Source: Cyanidiococcus yangmingshanensis | Lineage: Eukaryota > Rhodophyta > Bangiophyceae > Cyanidiales > Cyanidiaceae | Length of the DNA stretch: 64,000 nt | Reading direction: 5' to 3' | Assembly (NCBI GenBank): GCA_013995675.1 | Contig: VWRR01000014.1 | Location: forward strand, 186,001 to 250,000 | In this document: positions 12,404 through 24,205 of the stretch, piece by piece | Layout of the letters: every line of letters begins with the position of its first letter | Numbering within the stretch: position 1 is the stretch's first letter | The notes under the pieces: generated by a model | Told to the model about the DNA's origin: nothing | What the model saw: the letters and a program-made list of their open reading frames with translations, nothing else | Database searches by the model: none | Program-made: the position numbers and the translations under genes

Positions 12404-13646
12404 ATGCGACTGGACACCAAGACTGTGCATGCAGGAAGTCATCCCGAGGAGTACTCGACAGATCCGTACGGGCGCACCGTGGTGAATCCGCCGGTTTACC
12501 ATGCGTCGACAGTGCTCTTCCCGACGGTCGCAGCAAAAGAGTATGCTAGCAAAGACTGGCCGTTGCGTGGATTCTCTTACGGACGACATGGAACACCGAC
12601 TCATTGGGCTCTCGAGGAAGCGTTCGCTGCGCTAGAAGGAGGTGATAATGCATGCTGTGTGAGCAGCGGTGTCGCAGCGTGTAATGCGGCCCTGCTAGCG
12701 TTCCTGCGTACGGGTGATCACGTCTTGGTCGCCGACACGGTCTATGAACCCACTCGCTTATTTTGTGACCGGTTTCTAGCTCGTTTTGGCGTGGAGACGA
12801 CATACTATGACCCGACCACACCGATGGAGTCCCTGGAACCGCTCTTCAAGTCCAAACGGTCGCACCAAAGTGGTCTTTGTAGAGTCGCCCGGCTCGCTTT
12901 CGCTTGAGGTGCAGGACATTCCTGCTGTGAGTGCGCTTGCGCATGCCCGTGGCGCCGTCGTCGTCATGGACAATACCTATGGGCCAACCCTTTTTCGTCC
13001 ATTTGAGGCCGGCGTAGACGTGAGTTACAACGCAGCAACAAAATATATTGGCGGTCATTCGGATTTGATGATGGGCTTGATCGCTTGCTCGCGAGAAACG
13101 TACCGAAAGGTGAAACGATCTGTGATGGAGCTGGGATGCCCTCCGGGTCCCGATGACTGCTATCTTGCCTTGCGCGGGCTGCGAACACTTACTGTGCGCC
13201 TGAAGCAACACGAACAGAATGGACTTGTAGTCGCGCGATGGCTCGAGGCGCGCCCCGAAGTGGCTCGGGTAATTCACCCGCTGTTGCCAAGCCACCCACA
13301 GCATCATTTGTTTATACGCGATTTCCGAGGTGCCAATGGTCTATTTACCATTCAGCTCCGTGACATGTACGCTCCAAATGCAGTGAATGCCTTTATCGAC
13401 TCGCTCAAACTTTTTGGTCTTGGGTATAGCTGGGGAGGTTATGAGTCCCTCGTTCTGCCCATAGATATCAACGCTGTGCGATCAGTGGCCAAGTTCAAGT
13501 ACGGCGACGGATATGGACCCACGCTGCGACTCCATGTTGGCCTCGAAGACCCGCATGATTTGTGCGAAGACTTGGCTCAGGCTTTGGTCGTGCTGAACAA
13601 GGTCGCTGGGGTCGTCGGCGACGCTGCCTTGTTCCAAGCACCGTGA
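12404..13646 (+). CDS. Cystathionine beta-lyase (PLP-dependent, Cys/Met metabolism family)
   Basis: About 413 residues. It would cleave cystathionine to homocysteine, pyruvate and ammonia in methionine synthesis. Visible family features: TVHAGSHPEEY and NPPVYHASTVLFPT at the N-terminus, the YGRHGTPTHWALEE segment, CCVSSGVAACNAALLAF, VVFVESPGSLSLEVQDIP, the PLP lysine in YNAATKYIGGHSDL and the C-terminal LFGLGYSWGGYESLV, which is characteristic of bacterial MetC-type beta-lyases rather than gamma-synthases. The first ATG in the conserved frame (12404) gives MRLDTKTVHAG without a transit peptide; the frame is open upstream, so a longer targeted form from an upstream start in another frame cannot be excluded. 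One surplus base lies at about 12845-12857. Confidence 0.88.
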
Positions 13647-14220
13647 CTCATGTCCGATCAAACGTCAGAGGATAAACCTGTTTCGAGTTGCGTTCTGTTG
13701 CGAGGGAACGCAGCCGCTCGGCTCCACGGCGGGCGCATATAGGCGGTCTGGATCCTCCGCTTCCATACGCTCTCGTTCTCAGCGAGCGTGCCGGGATGAT
13801 ATCCCCGAGTCAGCAGCAACGAACCCATGACCCTAATCAGCCCATATTTCACCGCTTTGAAGAATGACCACGATTGGGCCATCTCCCAAGACAGGATCCA
13901 CAGCAAGTGCAATGTGACGCGTTCGAGCCACCACTCGGAGCTAGACGCTTTTCGGAGTCGTACCATCGCCACCATTCCTGCCGTGACGTGCAGACGACAC
14001 GACGGCCAACCATCGATACCATTCTCCCAAATGCGCATCCTTTGTGCTGCGTGCGCAGCTCCTCTCCCGTCAGACGTGTGGTCCATCACACCAGCACAGA
14101 CTCGATGATGTCGGAAACACAAATCCCGAAGGCGTCCAGGAACGATGCATATTCTGAACTGTGGCTCGTGGCCAGCAACTGAGCGCACACGCCCTATTGT
14201 CGACGCCCAAAGTGAATCGT
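13647..14220. other. Intergenic, beta-lyase / HTH gene
   Basis: A 188-codon open frame on the minus strand (13658-14224) has no recognisable domain. It was inspected for a serine-recombinase catalytic domain that would accompany an IS607-type HTH; none was seen. Confidence 0.35.
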
Positions 14221-14541
14221 TCACTGAAGTTCCTCCTTCTTGGGGTGACTGGTTCTTTGCTGTATCTCAAGGACCGAGCTCGTGCGAATACGACGATGAC
14301 CACCTGGAGTCCGAAAATGTTCCAGTTTTCCCGCGTCACACCATCTCCGTATCGTCTTCGGACACACCGCAAAAATTTCCGCCGCCCGCGCCACAGTAAT
14401 AGACCCCGACTCTTTCAAGTCCGCACCAAGCATAAGGTCTGGAGAGGTCCGACCCTGGTCGTGAACGTGCCTCTCCATGCCCAGGTGGCCGTCAGCTTCC
14501 ACTGGTCCACCGATGTAAAGTTCTGTCTCTTCTCCGTCCAT
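14221..14541 (-). CDS. Small MerR/BldC-type helix-turn-helix DNA-binding protein
   Basis: The 106-residue ORF begins with an ATG in a strong AAAAATGG context. The N-terminal 45 residues are unremarkable. From about residue 47 there is a winged-helix HTH of the excisionase/BldC/MerR class: ITVARAAEIFAVCPKTIRRW, then DAGKLEHFRTPGGHRRI. The W-x-x-x-GKL-x-x-x-RTPGGHRR core is the diagnostic wing of this bacterial family and also of IS607-type recombinase N-termini. It stops about 20 residues after the domain. No effector-binding or recombinase domain follows in any frame. In bacteria such proteins bind operator DNA; the role in an alga is unknown. The domain is rare in eukaryotic nuclei, so horizontal transfer or an organelle-targeted origin is likely. 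Confidence 0.7.
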   Translation of the reverse strand: MDGEETELYIGGPVEADGHLGMERHVHDQGRTSPDLMLGADLKESGSITVARAAEIFAVCPKTIRRWCDAGKLEHFRTPGGHRRIRTSSVLEIQQRTSHPKKEELQ

Positions 14542-16009
14542 TTTTTACCAAATTTTGGCCGATAAAAACAACGCGCTGTTTTGAGCAACTTTAACGGATA
14601 GGTTCTCACCTGAGGTTACAGCCGAACCAGTACCAAAGGACGACTTGCGTGCTACGCTGAAACCTGCTTCCCTCGTTGACGTATGTCGTGAAGCACACGA
14701 GAAGAACGCCAAACACGTTCAGAAAATGAGCCAGCTAGGACAAACTTGTACAGAAGAGTACAATTCGTTTCGAAACGGCGTTCGCGATCCAATTCGAATT
14801 TCGGCACCTGCTGGTCGGGCGTGTCCAGCGATGTCACGATCGCGGCGCCTGCTGTCGACGAGTGTCACAAGATGAAGACGGCGGCGAGGGGCGCGCGTGC
14901 GTTCCGATTCGATACGATGTCTGTTTTTACATCGCTTGGATGGAGCGTCGTTTCTCCGCTGCCATGCAGGTGTGACATGCACTCGGCGAACAGGATGGGT
15001 ACGCTCGGTTCATGGGGTTGAAAGCAGATTTCAAGCAGGTACCATGTCGTTGTCTGTTTGGTCGATGATGACGGCTGCGTTTCCATGAACCTGTGAGTAT
15101 CGTATCGTCCGAGTCATTTCGTTGGATTACGTATCTTCGCACGAGGTGGAACCTCATTTGTGGCTGTGCGCGAAGTTTGTACCCGTTACGACACGAACTG
15201 TCTACTGGAACGATCACGGGGCTCGCAGGTACCCTCATGCCGAGTATTCGCGCTTCGAGTTCGTTTCGATCGATCTGCTACATGAGTGGAAAGCATACTG
15301 AAGTTCTCTACGGAAGGCTGTCATCACCCGCAAATTGCCTCGCAGATCGTCGTGCGCGCAATGGTCTGGCCTGTCCCCAAGAATGCTATCGTCGGGTATG
15401 ATCACGTGTGGGCCCGAGCTTGCAAGGACCACACGGGCCCGCTGACGGTCCGTTCGCCTCGGCACCTGTTTGGATCCTTGACAAGGTCCGAAATAAAGAC
15501 GATTCCGTTCCTCATCACGGTTGAGCCAGGCCAGCTTTCAGGAACCTTCACAAGAAGCACTTGACATCGGGCTCGGCGCTGGTTGCGGAGCACACCGCCC
15601 CGGTCATCGTCTCAGGGAGCCAGGGCAACCGTCGTGTGCGTAACTCTACGAAACTCCCGCCTGGCCCTAGACAAACAAGGCTGTAGTCTTGATATTCCAA
15701 TGCCGCTTGCAACCTCCACATTATCCAATCAAGACGACGTCCGTGGCTATCTCAAGAGCTTGCGCACATACCGTCCTCTGATGTCAGCAGACAAGACGAC
15801 TGGTCCTAAAAATCTCTCTCGTCTGAACAGGCGACCAATGCGCTCACTCGCGGTCTCTAGCACGAAAAGTCTCTCATATACAGAACGGTGCCTTGAAGTT
15901 TAGGTATTAGACCAAATGGGACAGAAGTGCACCATAACTACTTTGAAAGTAGCGCCTCCACTCTGGCATTCCAAGCATCGACTAGTGAGAAACCCGATCG
16001 AGCCGACTC
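14542..16009. other. Intergenic 1.5 kb, possible unrecognised coding pieces
   Basis: No known family. On the plus strand two open stretches have protein-like composition: about 15095-15298 (contains CAKFVPVTTRTVYWNDHGA) and 15286-15564 (contains IVVRAMVWPVPKNAIVGYDH). They lie in different frames and the shift between them is not a simple +1, so I do not call a gene. Confidence 0.25.
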
Positions 16010-17926
16010 ATGAGCCACGATGAAAAACTGCTCTTCCTCCGAGTCAGACGCTTTCGAGAGGCATGCGGCGACCCCGCAGCTTTCCAACGGGATGCGCGTG
16101 CGCAGCCAGCCGTTGCCTGCGGAGACCCGTACCCGTTTGTACAGCGCGTGTGGCTATCGTACCGACACGCTGCGGGCTTCGCGATGGAACACATCCGTAG
16201 CCAAGTGGACACATCATTGACCAGGACCATCGCTCGCTCTGTAATTATTGGGAACACGCTCACCGTTGTCGTGCTCGGGATTCTGTACGCGAACTACCGC
16301 ATTTTTCAAGCGTATGTTTCCAGTTTCATTCTGGCGGTTTTCGTCGCGGAAGCTTTCTCCGAGAGTCGAGACCGTCTTGTAGAGTGGTTTTCGGGCGCGA
16401 ACTCGATCACGAGCCTCTACAAGATGATCACGGTGCGGAAAGCGCTTCGAGGCTCCGTGAAGGGTGCTCGCTGGACCGAGCAGCGTCTCGGTAGTGGGCG
16501 CTGGCCAGCCTGGTTGCTCGGCAGTGCTGCGCTATTCTTGCTGGCACTTCGCGTTCACAACTGGCTTTTTGATAATTCTTGCAGGAGCGATTTTGATCAC
16601 GTGTGTTGGGTTGTTTGTGTTGGCGGCCACCCGTGTTTTGGTTCGATTTCGAATAGTCCATGCTCGAACGGCTGCGGCTGCGCTGCTTGTGGCTGCGCTG
16701 ATCGGTTTCTCTGTTGCCGCTCTCGTCATCTTCAGTTACGGGTATTTTGCAAGACCTGGTGGGCGCTGCTCGAGCATTGACGAATGTTGCTCACAGCGCT
16801 GCTCGAGTGAAACGCATCGATCCGCACGGTATCTTGGCCAAAGGCGCCGAACAGCTGCAAATGCTTCTCGCACCTCATGTTGTGGCAGCTGAGCGCTTTG
16901 CTCTCCAGTTTCGTGACCTGGCAAAAGAGCTCGGGGTGGATATGGAAAACCGAGAGCGCTGGTGGGTCAAGGGTAGCGATCCATCCTGGTGGCGTCGTTT
17001 CCTGACACCGGACTCGGTCCTCCGTTGAGGTCTCGTCTGATTCGTTCGTCTTTGCGTTACCTTCTTGGCCACACGTTCGCTCCACGATATGGACCACTTG
17101 GCAAGCTCTGCGCAAGAATCTGTCTCCAGGGTCAGTTGCCAAACTTGTGCGATGGATGCGTCCCCATGTGCAATCGGAACAGATTCTCGCCGGTGCTCGT
17201 CTCGTCATGTTCATGCTTGTGAAGCTGGCCCAGGCCTTGGGTGTCGTGCTCGCTTACAGTGACGGCACTGCGGCGTTCCTGGGAATGCTCCTCTTCCTGC
17301 TTCGACAGCAGAACTCTGTCATGCAGCCTTTATTGCACTGGATCCCATTTCGTGATCCAGGGCGGAATCAACGCTTGGAGCGAGCGCTCCATCACGACTT
17401 GCATGATTTCGTCTGGAGTACTTTGGAGCGCATGTGGATGCGATCGCTTCTGGTGTGGTGCGTATTTGTTGCGTTTGCATTAGAGTTGGAGTTTCTGGCT
17501 GCACTCTGTACCTGCATATCGGTCGTTGTACCGGTGCTGCCTGGACCGCTTTTTTGGTGTGCACTGTTTGGGCTTCCGCAACTGATGATGCGTCCCGCAG
17601 TGAGCAACGCTTGGCGATGGGGCAGCTCAGTTGCTTTTATTGCCCTCTCATTGATAGGACAAAAGCTCATGACCCGCTATGGGGCACACAACAACGAGAC
17701 CATGGCCAGTGAGGGAAAAACAGAAACGGTGCTTCCACAGCCCGGTGGCCTGTTGACCTTGTCGGCCCTCCTGGGTTGGCGGATTTTCGGCGGATTTCGC
17801 GGAGCACTTATCGCAAGTTGCTGTATCTTTCTGGCATTGCTTCTTTTGCACTGTACGGTGGACGGTCTTGAATCGAATGATGGAATGAAAACAGAGTCTG
17901 AAAAGAAGCTGAAATTGACGGAATGA
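16010..17926 (+). CDS. TMEM245-like multi-pass membrane protein
   Basis: Four frames chained by single surplus bases give about 637 residues. The N-terminal part has a hydrophobic pair (SVIIGNTLTVVVLGILY and VSSFILAVFVAEAF) followed by a Trp/Phe loop. A central hairpin (FLIILAGAILITCVGLFVLA, ALLVAALIGFSVAALVIFSY) precedes an amphipathic Ala-rich stretch. The C-terminal part has several more segments, ending LLTLSALLGWRIFGGFRGAL and a final hydrophobic helix. This arrangement, an N-terminal membrane pair, a long soluble middle and a GG-x-x-x-G-G-x-x-GAL end, resembles TMEM245, the eukaryotic relative of the bacterial AI-2E/UPF0118 permeases. The assignment is tentative; the transported substrate is unknown. 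Surplus bases lie near 16555, 16740 and 17026. Confidence 0.6.
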
Positions 17927-19101
17927 CTGCATTCCTGTTCTGTGTTTGGGAAGAGACTCGTACAAATTCTCGGATCCGGTGCTCAAAAGTCGCCAGGTTC
18001 AACTGGCCGGCTAGTGTTTCCTCTCCATTCGACAAAGATTGCGGAGTGAAATATTAAGTAATGGGGCAAGATTGAAGCGCCATCTATCCTGGCACGTTTT
18101 GATGACGCATAACCTTGAAGCTGGGCAAAGGCCGTAGAGTCGCATGGTTGGTGAGAAGGCACCATCGGATAAAACGCCGTCTCTTTCCTAGATTTCAAAG
18201 GAAACATACGGAAGCTTTTGCCACGAGTGCATCTACAAAGCCAGGCTGTGGCAACTCGAACCTCGCCACACCCGTGCACGAAATGCTCACGGTTTTCGAA
18301 CGAGACGCGAGACTGTTCGCTTGAATACAACTGCTCCAAGTTTATCTGGAGGGACCGGAGAGGTCCGCTTACTACTCCCCGAGATGATGCAGCGAACACT
18401 GTGGCAACTGCAGGTTCATGGATCCGGCCGATGCGCTCGTGCGATGTCCATTTGGGCGCGCAAAATGATCAGAGGCATCAAAGAGCAGTCGCTCCAGATC
18501 TCATTGTACCATTCATTGAACCTGCCTCGGAATACATCACTAGAGCGGGCCTCGATTCCGTCCCGAAACGTGATCCCATGGGAGCGTGATCGTTCGAAGC
18601 GAGGCAGTCCGCACAGATACACCCGAATTCGCTTGATCCAAGTCTGGGCTGCTTTCAGAACTGGATGGAACGGGATCGAGTCGTACAGGGACGGATCTCG
18701 CTGCGACCAAGAGACTTGATGCTGGGTGGCTGCTGTCTCTCGCGGGCTGGAACCACCGCTGGCGCGCCGTGAACGAGATGAGCTTTACCAATCTGCTTCG
18801 CGACACATCTGGACCAGGTGAATAAATAAACGGCAATCGTTCGGATCGCGTCTGAGAGACCGGCCCGTGCCTATCATCAAAAAAATCGTCTGGAAAGGTT
18901 CAAACCGCCTGCTGTTCAGGGCCCATTCCTTTCGCTACGCGTGGTTCCTGATTTCCTCTGGCCTGCATAAAGTGAGCCACATGGACCGGAGACAAGGTCG
19001 TGCGAGCCCGAAAACGTCCTGATCGATCGTCTGGGGGACTCTCGGCCTGGTCTGGTTCACGAAAGTCGCCCGTGCCGTGCGAGTTGCAAGCGCTGGCGCA
19101 T
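17927..19101. other. Convergent intergenic region, 1.2 kb
   Basis: Lies between the stops of the TMEM245-like and transporter genes. Open frames of up to 138 codons on both strands are unrecognised. No RNA gene or repeat was identified. Confidence 0.35.
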
Positions 19102-20235
19102 TCAGTTGCAGCGGCGCGGGAGGCCACCACCATGACCACCACCATTCATTGGAGTGGTCTTCAAGACAGCAGACTCGGTTGCAGTTTTCGCTTCATTCAT
19201 ATACGTCCGACGCTTGCTCTCAGTGAAAACAAGCCCAGCAATGAGACTGAGTAGAACACCTATCCAGGTGAATACCGTTGTCGGCTCGCGGAAAATCAAG
19301 TATCCCAAAACCGAAACGGGGATCTTGTTCAGTGATCCAACAATGCTAAAGGTGCTTCCCGAGGTGGCGCTGACACACCAAAAGGACGCTGCGCTGATTA
19401 ATGTCCCCAGAATCCCGCTCAGCAGGAATGTCACCAGAAACTGGGTCGACTCATGTGCTAACGCGACGATCGCTGACGGCTGGAGGACACGTCCGGTCGG
19501 CTCCATGAACGTATCTCTTCTCGTCGCCACTGATGAGGGACGGGACGCAACTCGCGGATTCAGCTTGTTTCCGCTGGTGAGCTCGCCGCTGATTCCAGCG
19601 AGCGGTATCATCCAGAATAGTGAAAGTACTGCACTCGCAAATGTTCGCGCTGAGGATGAATATTTCGGAGGCACATTGGTTCGCAGGGTGGCCAAATAAG
19701 CCACGTTCGCGATCAGATTCACAAACGCCCACAGGTAGCCTCGGATGGAGAAAGAAATCCCGCCGCGCCCCAGCGCAGCAACGACGTTGCCGGCAATACA
19801 CAGGATCATCGCCACCCAAGTGCCGGGTGCGATCCGGTCGCCATGCCACATGGACTCAAAAATAGTGATACCGACTGGCGCCAATGATTTGAAGACAACC
19901 TGCACCGGCAATGTCATGTATCGCAGGGAGCGGGAGTTGGAGAAGAGAAAAAGAACGAAGAAAAAATTCGGCATCGCCATCCGCCGAACCAGATCCGTGC
20001 TCCAGCGCAGCTTCCCACTGAGGCTACAACCAGCACTCAGCGCCACCAAAACTGCAGTCACCGCGTTCTGCCACGCGAGCGAAAACCACGGGTAGTCAAA
20101 GTGCCGCCCCGAAAAGACGGCCTTGTTAAACAACGTCAAGAGGATCGAACATGACGCATAGGCAAGCGAAGAAGTTATCGCTTCCATATGTTTGCGAACA
20201 ACCATTTCCAGTTTCCCGGCAACTCGAACGTGCAT
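19102..20235 (-). CDS. Nucleotide-sugar transporter, GDP-mannose transporter type
   Basis: A 377-residue drug/metabolite-superfamily protein with about ten hydrophobic helices. It would exchange a GDP-sugar for GMP across the Golgi membrane. The diagnostic segment is near residue 300: STFSIVGSLNKIPVSVLGYL, which contains the SLNKIP/ALNKLP-type nucleotide-binding motif of Vrg4/GONST transporters. The N-terminal helix reads ILLTLFNKAVFSG, also typical. A loop rich in Ser/Arg near residue 240 is a lineage-specific insert, and the C-terminus is Gly/His-rich. The frame is open upstream from a GTG at 20355, but the first ATG is at 20235. The frame is intact. The exact sugar cannot be read from sequence. 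Confidence 0.82.
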   Translation of the reverse strand: MHVRVAGKLEMVVRKHMEAITSSLAYASCSILLTLFNKAVFSGRHFDYPWFSLAWQNAVTAVLVALSAGCSLSGKLRWSTDLVRRMAMPNFFFVLFLFSNSRSLRYMTLPVQVVFKSLAPVGITIFESMWHGDRIAPGTWVAMILCIAGNVVAALGRGGISFSIRGYLWAFVNLIANVAYLATLRTNVPPKYSSSARTFASAVLSLFWMIPLAGISGELTSGNKLNPRVASRPSSVATRRDTFMEPTGRVLQPSAIVALAHESTQFLVTFLLSGILGTLISAASFWCVSATSGSTFSIVGSLNKIPVSVLGYLIFREPTTVFTWIGVLLSLIAGLVFTESKRRTYMNEAKTATESAVLKTTPMNGGGHGGGLPRRCN

Positions 20236-21090
20236 ATATTCGCAGTGATTCGTCGTGAGATGCAGGCACGACAGCGTGTCGCGAAACAGAACGCCAGGCC
20301 GAGCAACAAGAACAGCACCGCGTCCGTGCGCTTCTCCCGAAAACGCACCCTGCACCAGTCACGAACTCGACTAATCAGTCAAAACCGATGAAATGATAAA
20401 GACAGCTAGAAAAAGTTTTACTTGAACAGTCAGCCCTGGTCTCAATCAGGGTAAAACCGTCCAGCGAGCCTCACGGAGCGCGCTCCGCTGTACCCGGACG
20501 CGGTTCGGACGCCAACGTCGCTGCCGGCGCTGTTACCCGAAAACCGCGATTGGCGCGCATGAGGGTGATGAGTCTCCGGATTGGCGGTGCGCATGCGGGC
20601 GTGTGTGCCGCCACGACACGCATGCGCGGGCGTTGTTCGCGGGAAACGATGCGTGTCGTTCGCTGGCCCGGTGCATGCATGGCCGCGGGTCGTGACCTGC
20701 ACGCTCAATGTTTCCTGCATGCCGTGACGGCTGGCTGCATGCGCCGATAAGGATGGCACTTGTACTATGGTCTTTTTCCTTTTTCGTCTGCATTGTTGGA
20801 ACAGGGTTTGGTTCGGGTACTGATTCCTTTGGAATCAGTAGCAATACCTGATCAATGTGGTCAGGTTCGCGGGCCTCTCTTCTGAGGATGTCTCTGGATA
20901 AATGCATGTGCTGGTTGCGCGGCCCAACGTGCTCACGGTGGCGAATTTTCGTGTGGACGACACCGATTCATCACGTTTGGGTTGTTCGTTTCTCTAAGTT
21001 TGTTGGGCTCAATTGGTGCCTTTATGATCTGTTGCTGGTGTCGTGAACGACGGCTCGGCGTGTCTCTCTGGGGCTAGTCTCCGTTCAGGC
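20236..21090. promoter_or_regulatory. GC-rich region with clustered GCATGC motifs upstream of the transporter
   Basis: 855 bp lying 5' of the minus-strand transporter and 3' of eIF3c. Between about 20570 and 20750 the core GCATGC recurs several times (near 20587, 20620, 20673, 20717 and 20736), amid other CG-rich palindromic words. No gene is evident. It is probably the transporter promoter; the binding factor is unknown. Confidence 0.35.
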
Positions 21091-24000
21091 TTAGGAGCTC
21101 AAGTTCGGAACAGATGTGATGGCGCAAGCCCCAGCCGGAAGGTTTTCGCTACCCATGACTGGAGAAGCCGCCAGTTCAGCATCTATGCGCATATCCACGA
21201 GGCGCTCATTGTTTTCCACTAGTTGCGTGAGCTTCTCCGCCCATGCCAAGCCAAGGCGCTGGAGCCGAGAGGTGTGCCGATGATGAACGACCAGTGCTGC
21301 TGAGGGTTGGTGCCAGCGAGCGAAAAGTTCGCCCTGTGCGATCATTTTGCTAAGGATCGCGTGAATCCGTCGGGGTTCTAGCTCAAAGTGCTGGGCCAGC
21401 TGTGACTCCAGCGCGAAGGCATCGCAACAGGGAGCATAGGAGAGCACATACGCCTTGAGCGCTGCCTCCTTCATGAACGATTGCAGGCGATCAAGACACG
21501 TTTGGCCGCTGGTACACGGAACATGGGTGGTATCGAACGGGGCCGCCTTCTGGGACACGTGTTCTGCAGCATGTCCATGACTTGCACTGGATTCATTACT
21601 GAGCGGCTCCAGCAACGTCCATATCTTGGCGCTCGCGAGCACTTCATACGCAGCACGCCAATCTCCGCGCAGCAGGTGCTTGCTCGCCACAACAATGTGG
21701 TCACGGGTGTTCTCCGGCGGCCCAGTGTACTGGCCTCGAAGAGAACCACGCATGAGATGCTGCCATGCACGTGAAGTGCTCGCTTGACGAGCCTGCTGTT
21801 GTAGAGTACTCAACAAGCTAGATGAGGAAAAATTCGAAGCGTTCTGGCTGATGTTCCCGGCAGCACCCTCGGCATGCATCGAAATATCCATGCCAGCGAG
21901 CCAATCCGCACTTCGAGCTGATACAGCAGCCATCAGGGGCACCTCCACCAGCATGGCCGAAGTCAAATGCACTGCTTCGAGCAACTCCGTGGAAAGCTGC
22001 ATGTGAAAGGGTACCTGTCGGCGTCGCTCCTGCTCTGATGCATTGCCATGAGTCCCGGAAGTTGAGTTACGCGACGACGGAGTGTTCTGTGCGAGCAATT
22101 CACGGACTCGTGACACGGAAGATGCGGATGTTCCGGTGCGCGGGTCGAAGAACTGCGGCGGTGAGCAGAGCTCCGCGAGGCACGCGTGCGCTTCCGTAAT
22201 CAAGCCGCACCGAAAGGCACAGAGACCGAGCTGGGCCAGGGCACGATTATACATGATCTGCAGGGTGATATCCTGCTGATGAATATTTTCCTGCAGATGG
22301 GTCATGAAGAAGAGGTCTCGAGCCCGAGCGAACTGACCCTCGATAGCCAGATGATAGACGTGAGCCAGCATCGTCTCTGCCTTGGCGCGTTCATCTCCGT
22401 ACCGATAGACAAGCACGGTCAGTTCTGTAAAGAGCGCCTCAAAGTCCATTTCCTGATCATCTGTCGTCTGTTCCGAGGTAACTTTGAGGCTGCGCATGCG
22501 ATGATGTACCGCGCTGGACTGATAGTAGAGATGTAGAATACGACGGGCCGCGACCCGCGCAGCCTGGCACATATCCCCGACCTGCTGCTCGTAATATTGC
22601 TGTACCTGCCCGGCAAAATCGATCCAGCGCGGTTCATCACGAAGACGTTCTATATACTCTGTGGAGTGCGGATTGGCTGCCTGAAAAGCCCGCGTGAGTT
22701 CGTCGTCGAGGCGCTCCACAAGCGCTGCGAAATCGACCATGACCCGTTCGAGTGCCTCGGCGTCGGCGGGTTCCAGAGCAGCCGAGGCTACGCCAACGTC
22801 CCGAACAGCTGATCGCACAATTTTGGGATGCATTTTCGCGATATCCAACAGCCGCTCTGCAGTGCTCATCGCAGCCTGATACATGTCTCGTGGCATGACG
22901 CCAAGCATGTGCCCGAGATCGAACTGAGCGGCAATCATGTGAAGCAGGACGCGTACCAGCTGTGCTGGGGTCTTTGCAGCGCGCGAGAGCCACTCCATCT
23001 GTTGTACCTGTTCGCGGCGGTCTGTTCCTTTGCGGCCGCGAGCAGCAACAAGCTCCACGATACGCTCTTCAACTTGTTCTGCCGAGAGTTCCTCCGGCCG
23101 CTCTTGGCGGGCGGGTGACGCAAGCTTCCGCACCAGGGTATCCGCAGTCATTATCTGCACGGGTTTTGCGATCCGCTGCACGAGCCTGACGTTCGCGGCG
23201 CTTTCGCCGTCCAGCGGTTGCGGACTCCTCGGAGCTTTCGCCGCTGTCTGTTGCTGACGAGGACGATGAGGACGACGAGTCGCGGCGAAGCCAACGAGCT
23301 GCCCGGGCTCCACGCACTGCCACTGTTTCTTCAGGCGCAACAGAGCTCTCTGAGCTCTCTTCGCTTGAGGCATCACTCTCCTCGTCCTCTGAAGTTGCCC
23401 ACGATGACGACTCGTCTGATTCGCTTTCATTTTCGCTCTCGTTCGACGAGGTTTCAGAAGCTGACGAGGACGATAAACGACCGCGAGAAGAGACCACCAG
23501 GGAACCACTTGCACCAGCGCCCTTTGCCACGCTGCGCTCACGAGTCCCAGATATCGCGTCCGACTCGGATGCCTCGGAATCGCTCGGTGAGCCTTCGCCA
23601 CCGTCGCTGGACTCCCACGGATCTCCTGCGCTTGCTCGATAGTCCTGAATTTCTCGTTCGTACTCACGGTTGTTCTTCCTCAAGCGTTGACGGGTCGTGT
23701 TCAGCGCTTTGGTGTTGGTTTTGCTTAGCTTTGGCTTCTCGGCCATGACTTTGGCAACTTGGTCCTCGAGCAGCACCAGCGCTTTCACGTAAGGCGCGCG
23801 GCACAGGCGGTCGCGCACCTCGGACAACGTCCGACGAAAGAGCGCGTTCCAGACGCCGATTCAGCTCGTCAAAGTCCTGTTGCACGCTCGTCCAATCGTT
23901 AATCTTGAGATGGTTGCGCAGTATCCGAAGAGAACGTACGAGCGCCTCATACTTTTTGGTCCTCTTTGGACTTGACCACTCGTCTGCCGTCATGCATCGG

Positions 24001-24205
24001 AGTCTGACTCATCTTCGTCCATCAAAAAACGCGCCCTGCTAAAACCTCCGCCCACTGTCGAGGTAGCTCCAGCACCAGCACTTGCTAGACGTGTCAGAGT
24101 GGGCGCGGTTCGCGGAACATCCTCTGCCGCGTCGGAGAGCTCCCCCGAAGAAGCTGAAGACTCCTCCTCCGAAGTGTCCCCGGTTGCAAAAAAACGAGAG
24201 GTCAT
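21091..24205 (-). CDS. Translation initiation factor eIF3 subunit c
   Basis: Scaffold subunit of eIF3, binding eIF1/eIF5 and the 40S ribosome. The product is about 1036 residues. It starts MTSRFFATGDTSEEESS, the conserved eIF3c N-terminal signature, followed by an acidic Ser-rich stretch. The core NTD reads LKINDWTSVQQDFDELNR, YVKALVLLEDQV and LNTTRQRLRKNNREYEREI. A long Ser/Glu low-complexity segment follows, then the conserved ELVAARGRKGTDRREQV and the helical repeats leading to a C-terminal PCI domain (LSYAPCCDAFALESQLAQHF, AILSKMIAQGELFARW). Surplus bases occur near 23995 (one missing or two extra), 23840 and roughly 23180, so four successive frames make up the N-terminal third; the remaining 690 residues are in one frame. 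The start is the ATG at 24205 preceded by an in-frame GTG. Confidence 0.94.

Noticed and set aside
14221-14541. IS607-type transposon
   Set aside because: The HTH resembles the N-terminus of IS607 recombinases, but no serine-recombinase catalytic domain, TnpB gene or element ends were found around it.
18240-18320. Possible tRNA gene from a CTCGAACCTCGCC word
   Set aside because: No matching A-box, acceptor stem or anticodon arm could be built around it. No tRNA gene was found elsewhere in the window either.
20442-20907. Minus-strand ORFs rich in His, Arg and Thr between the transporter and eIF3c
   Set aside because: Their composition reflects the GCATGC-rich DNA; no domain is visible and they overlap in several frames.
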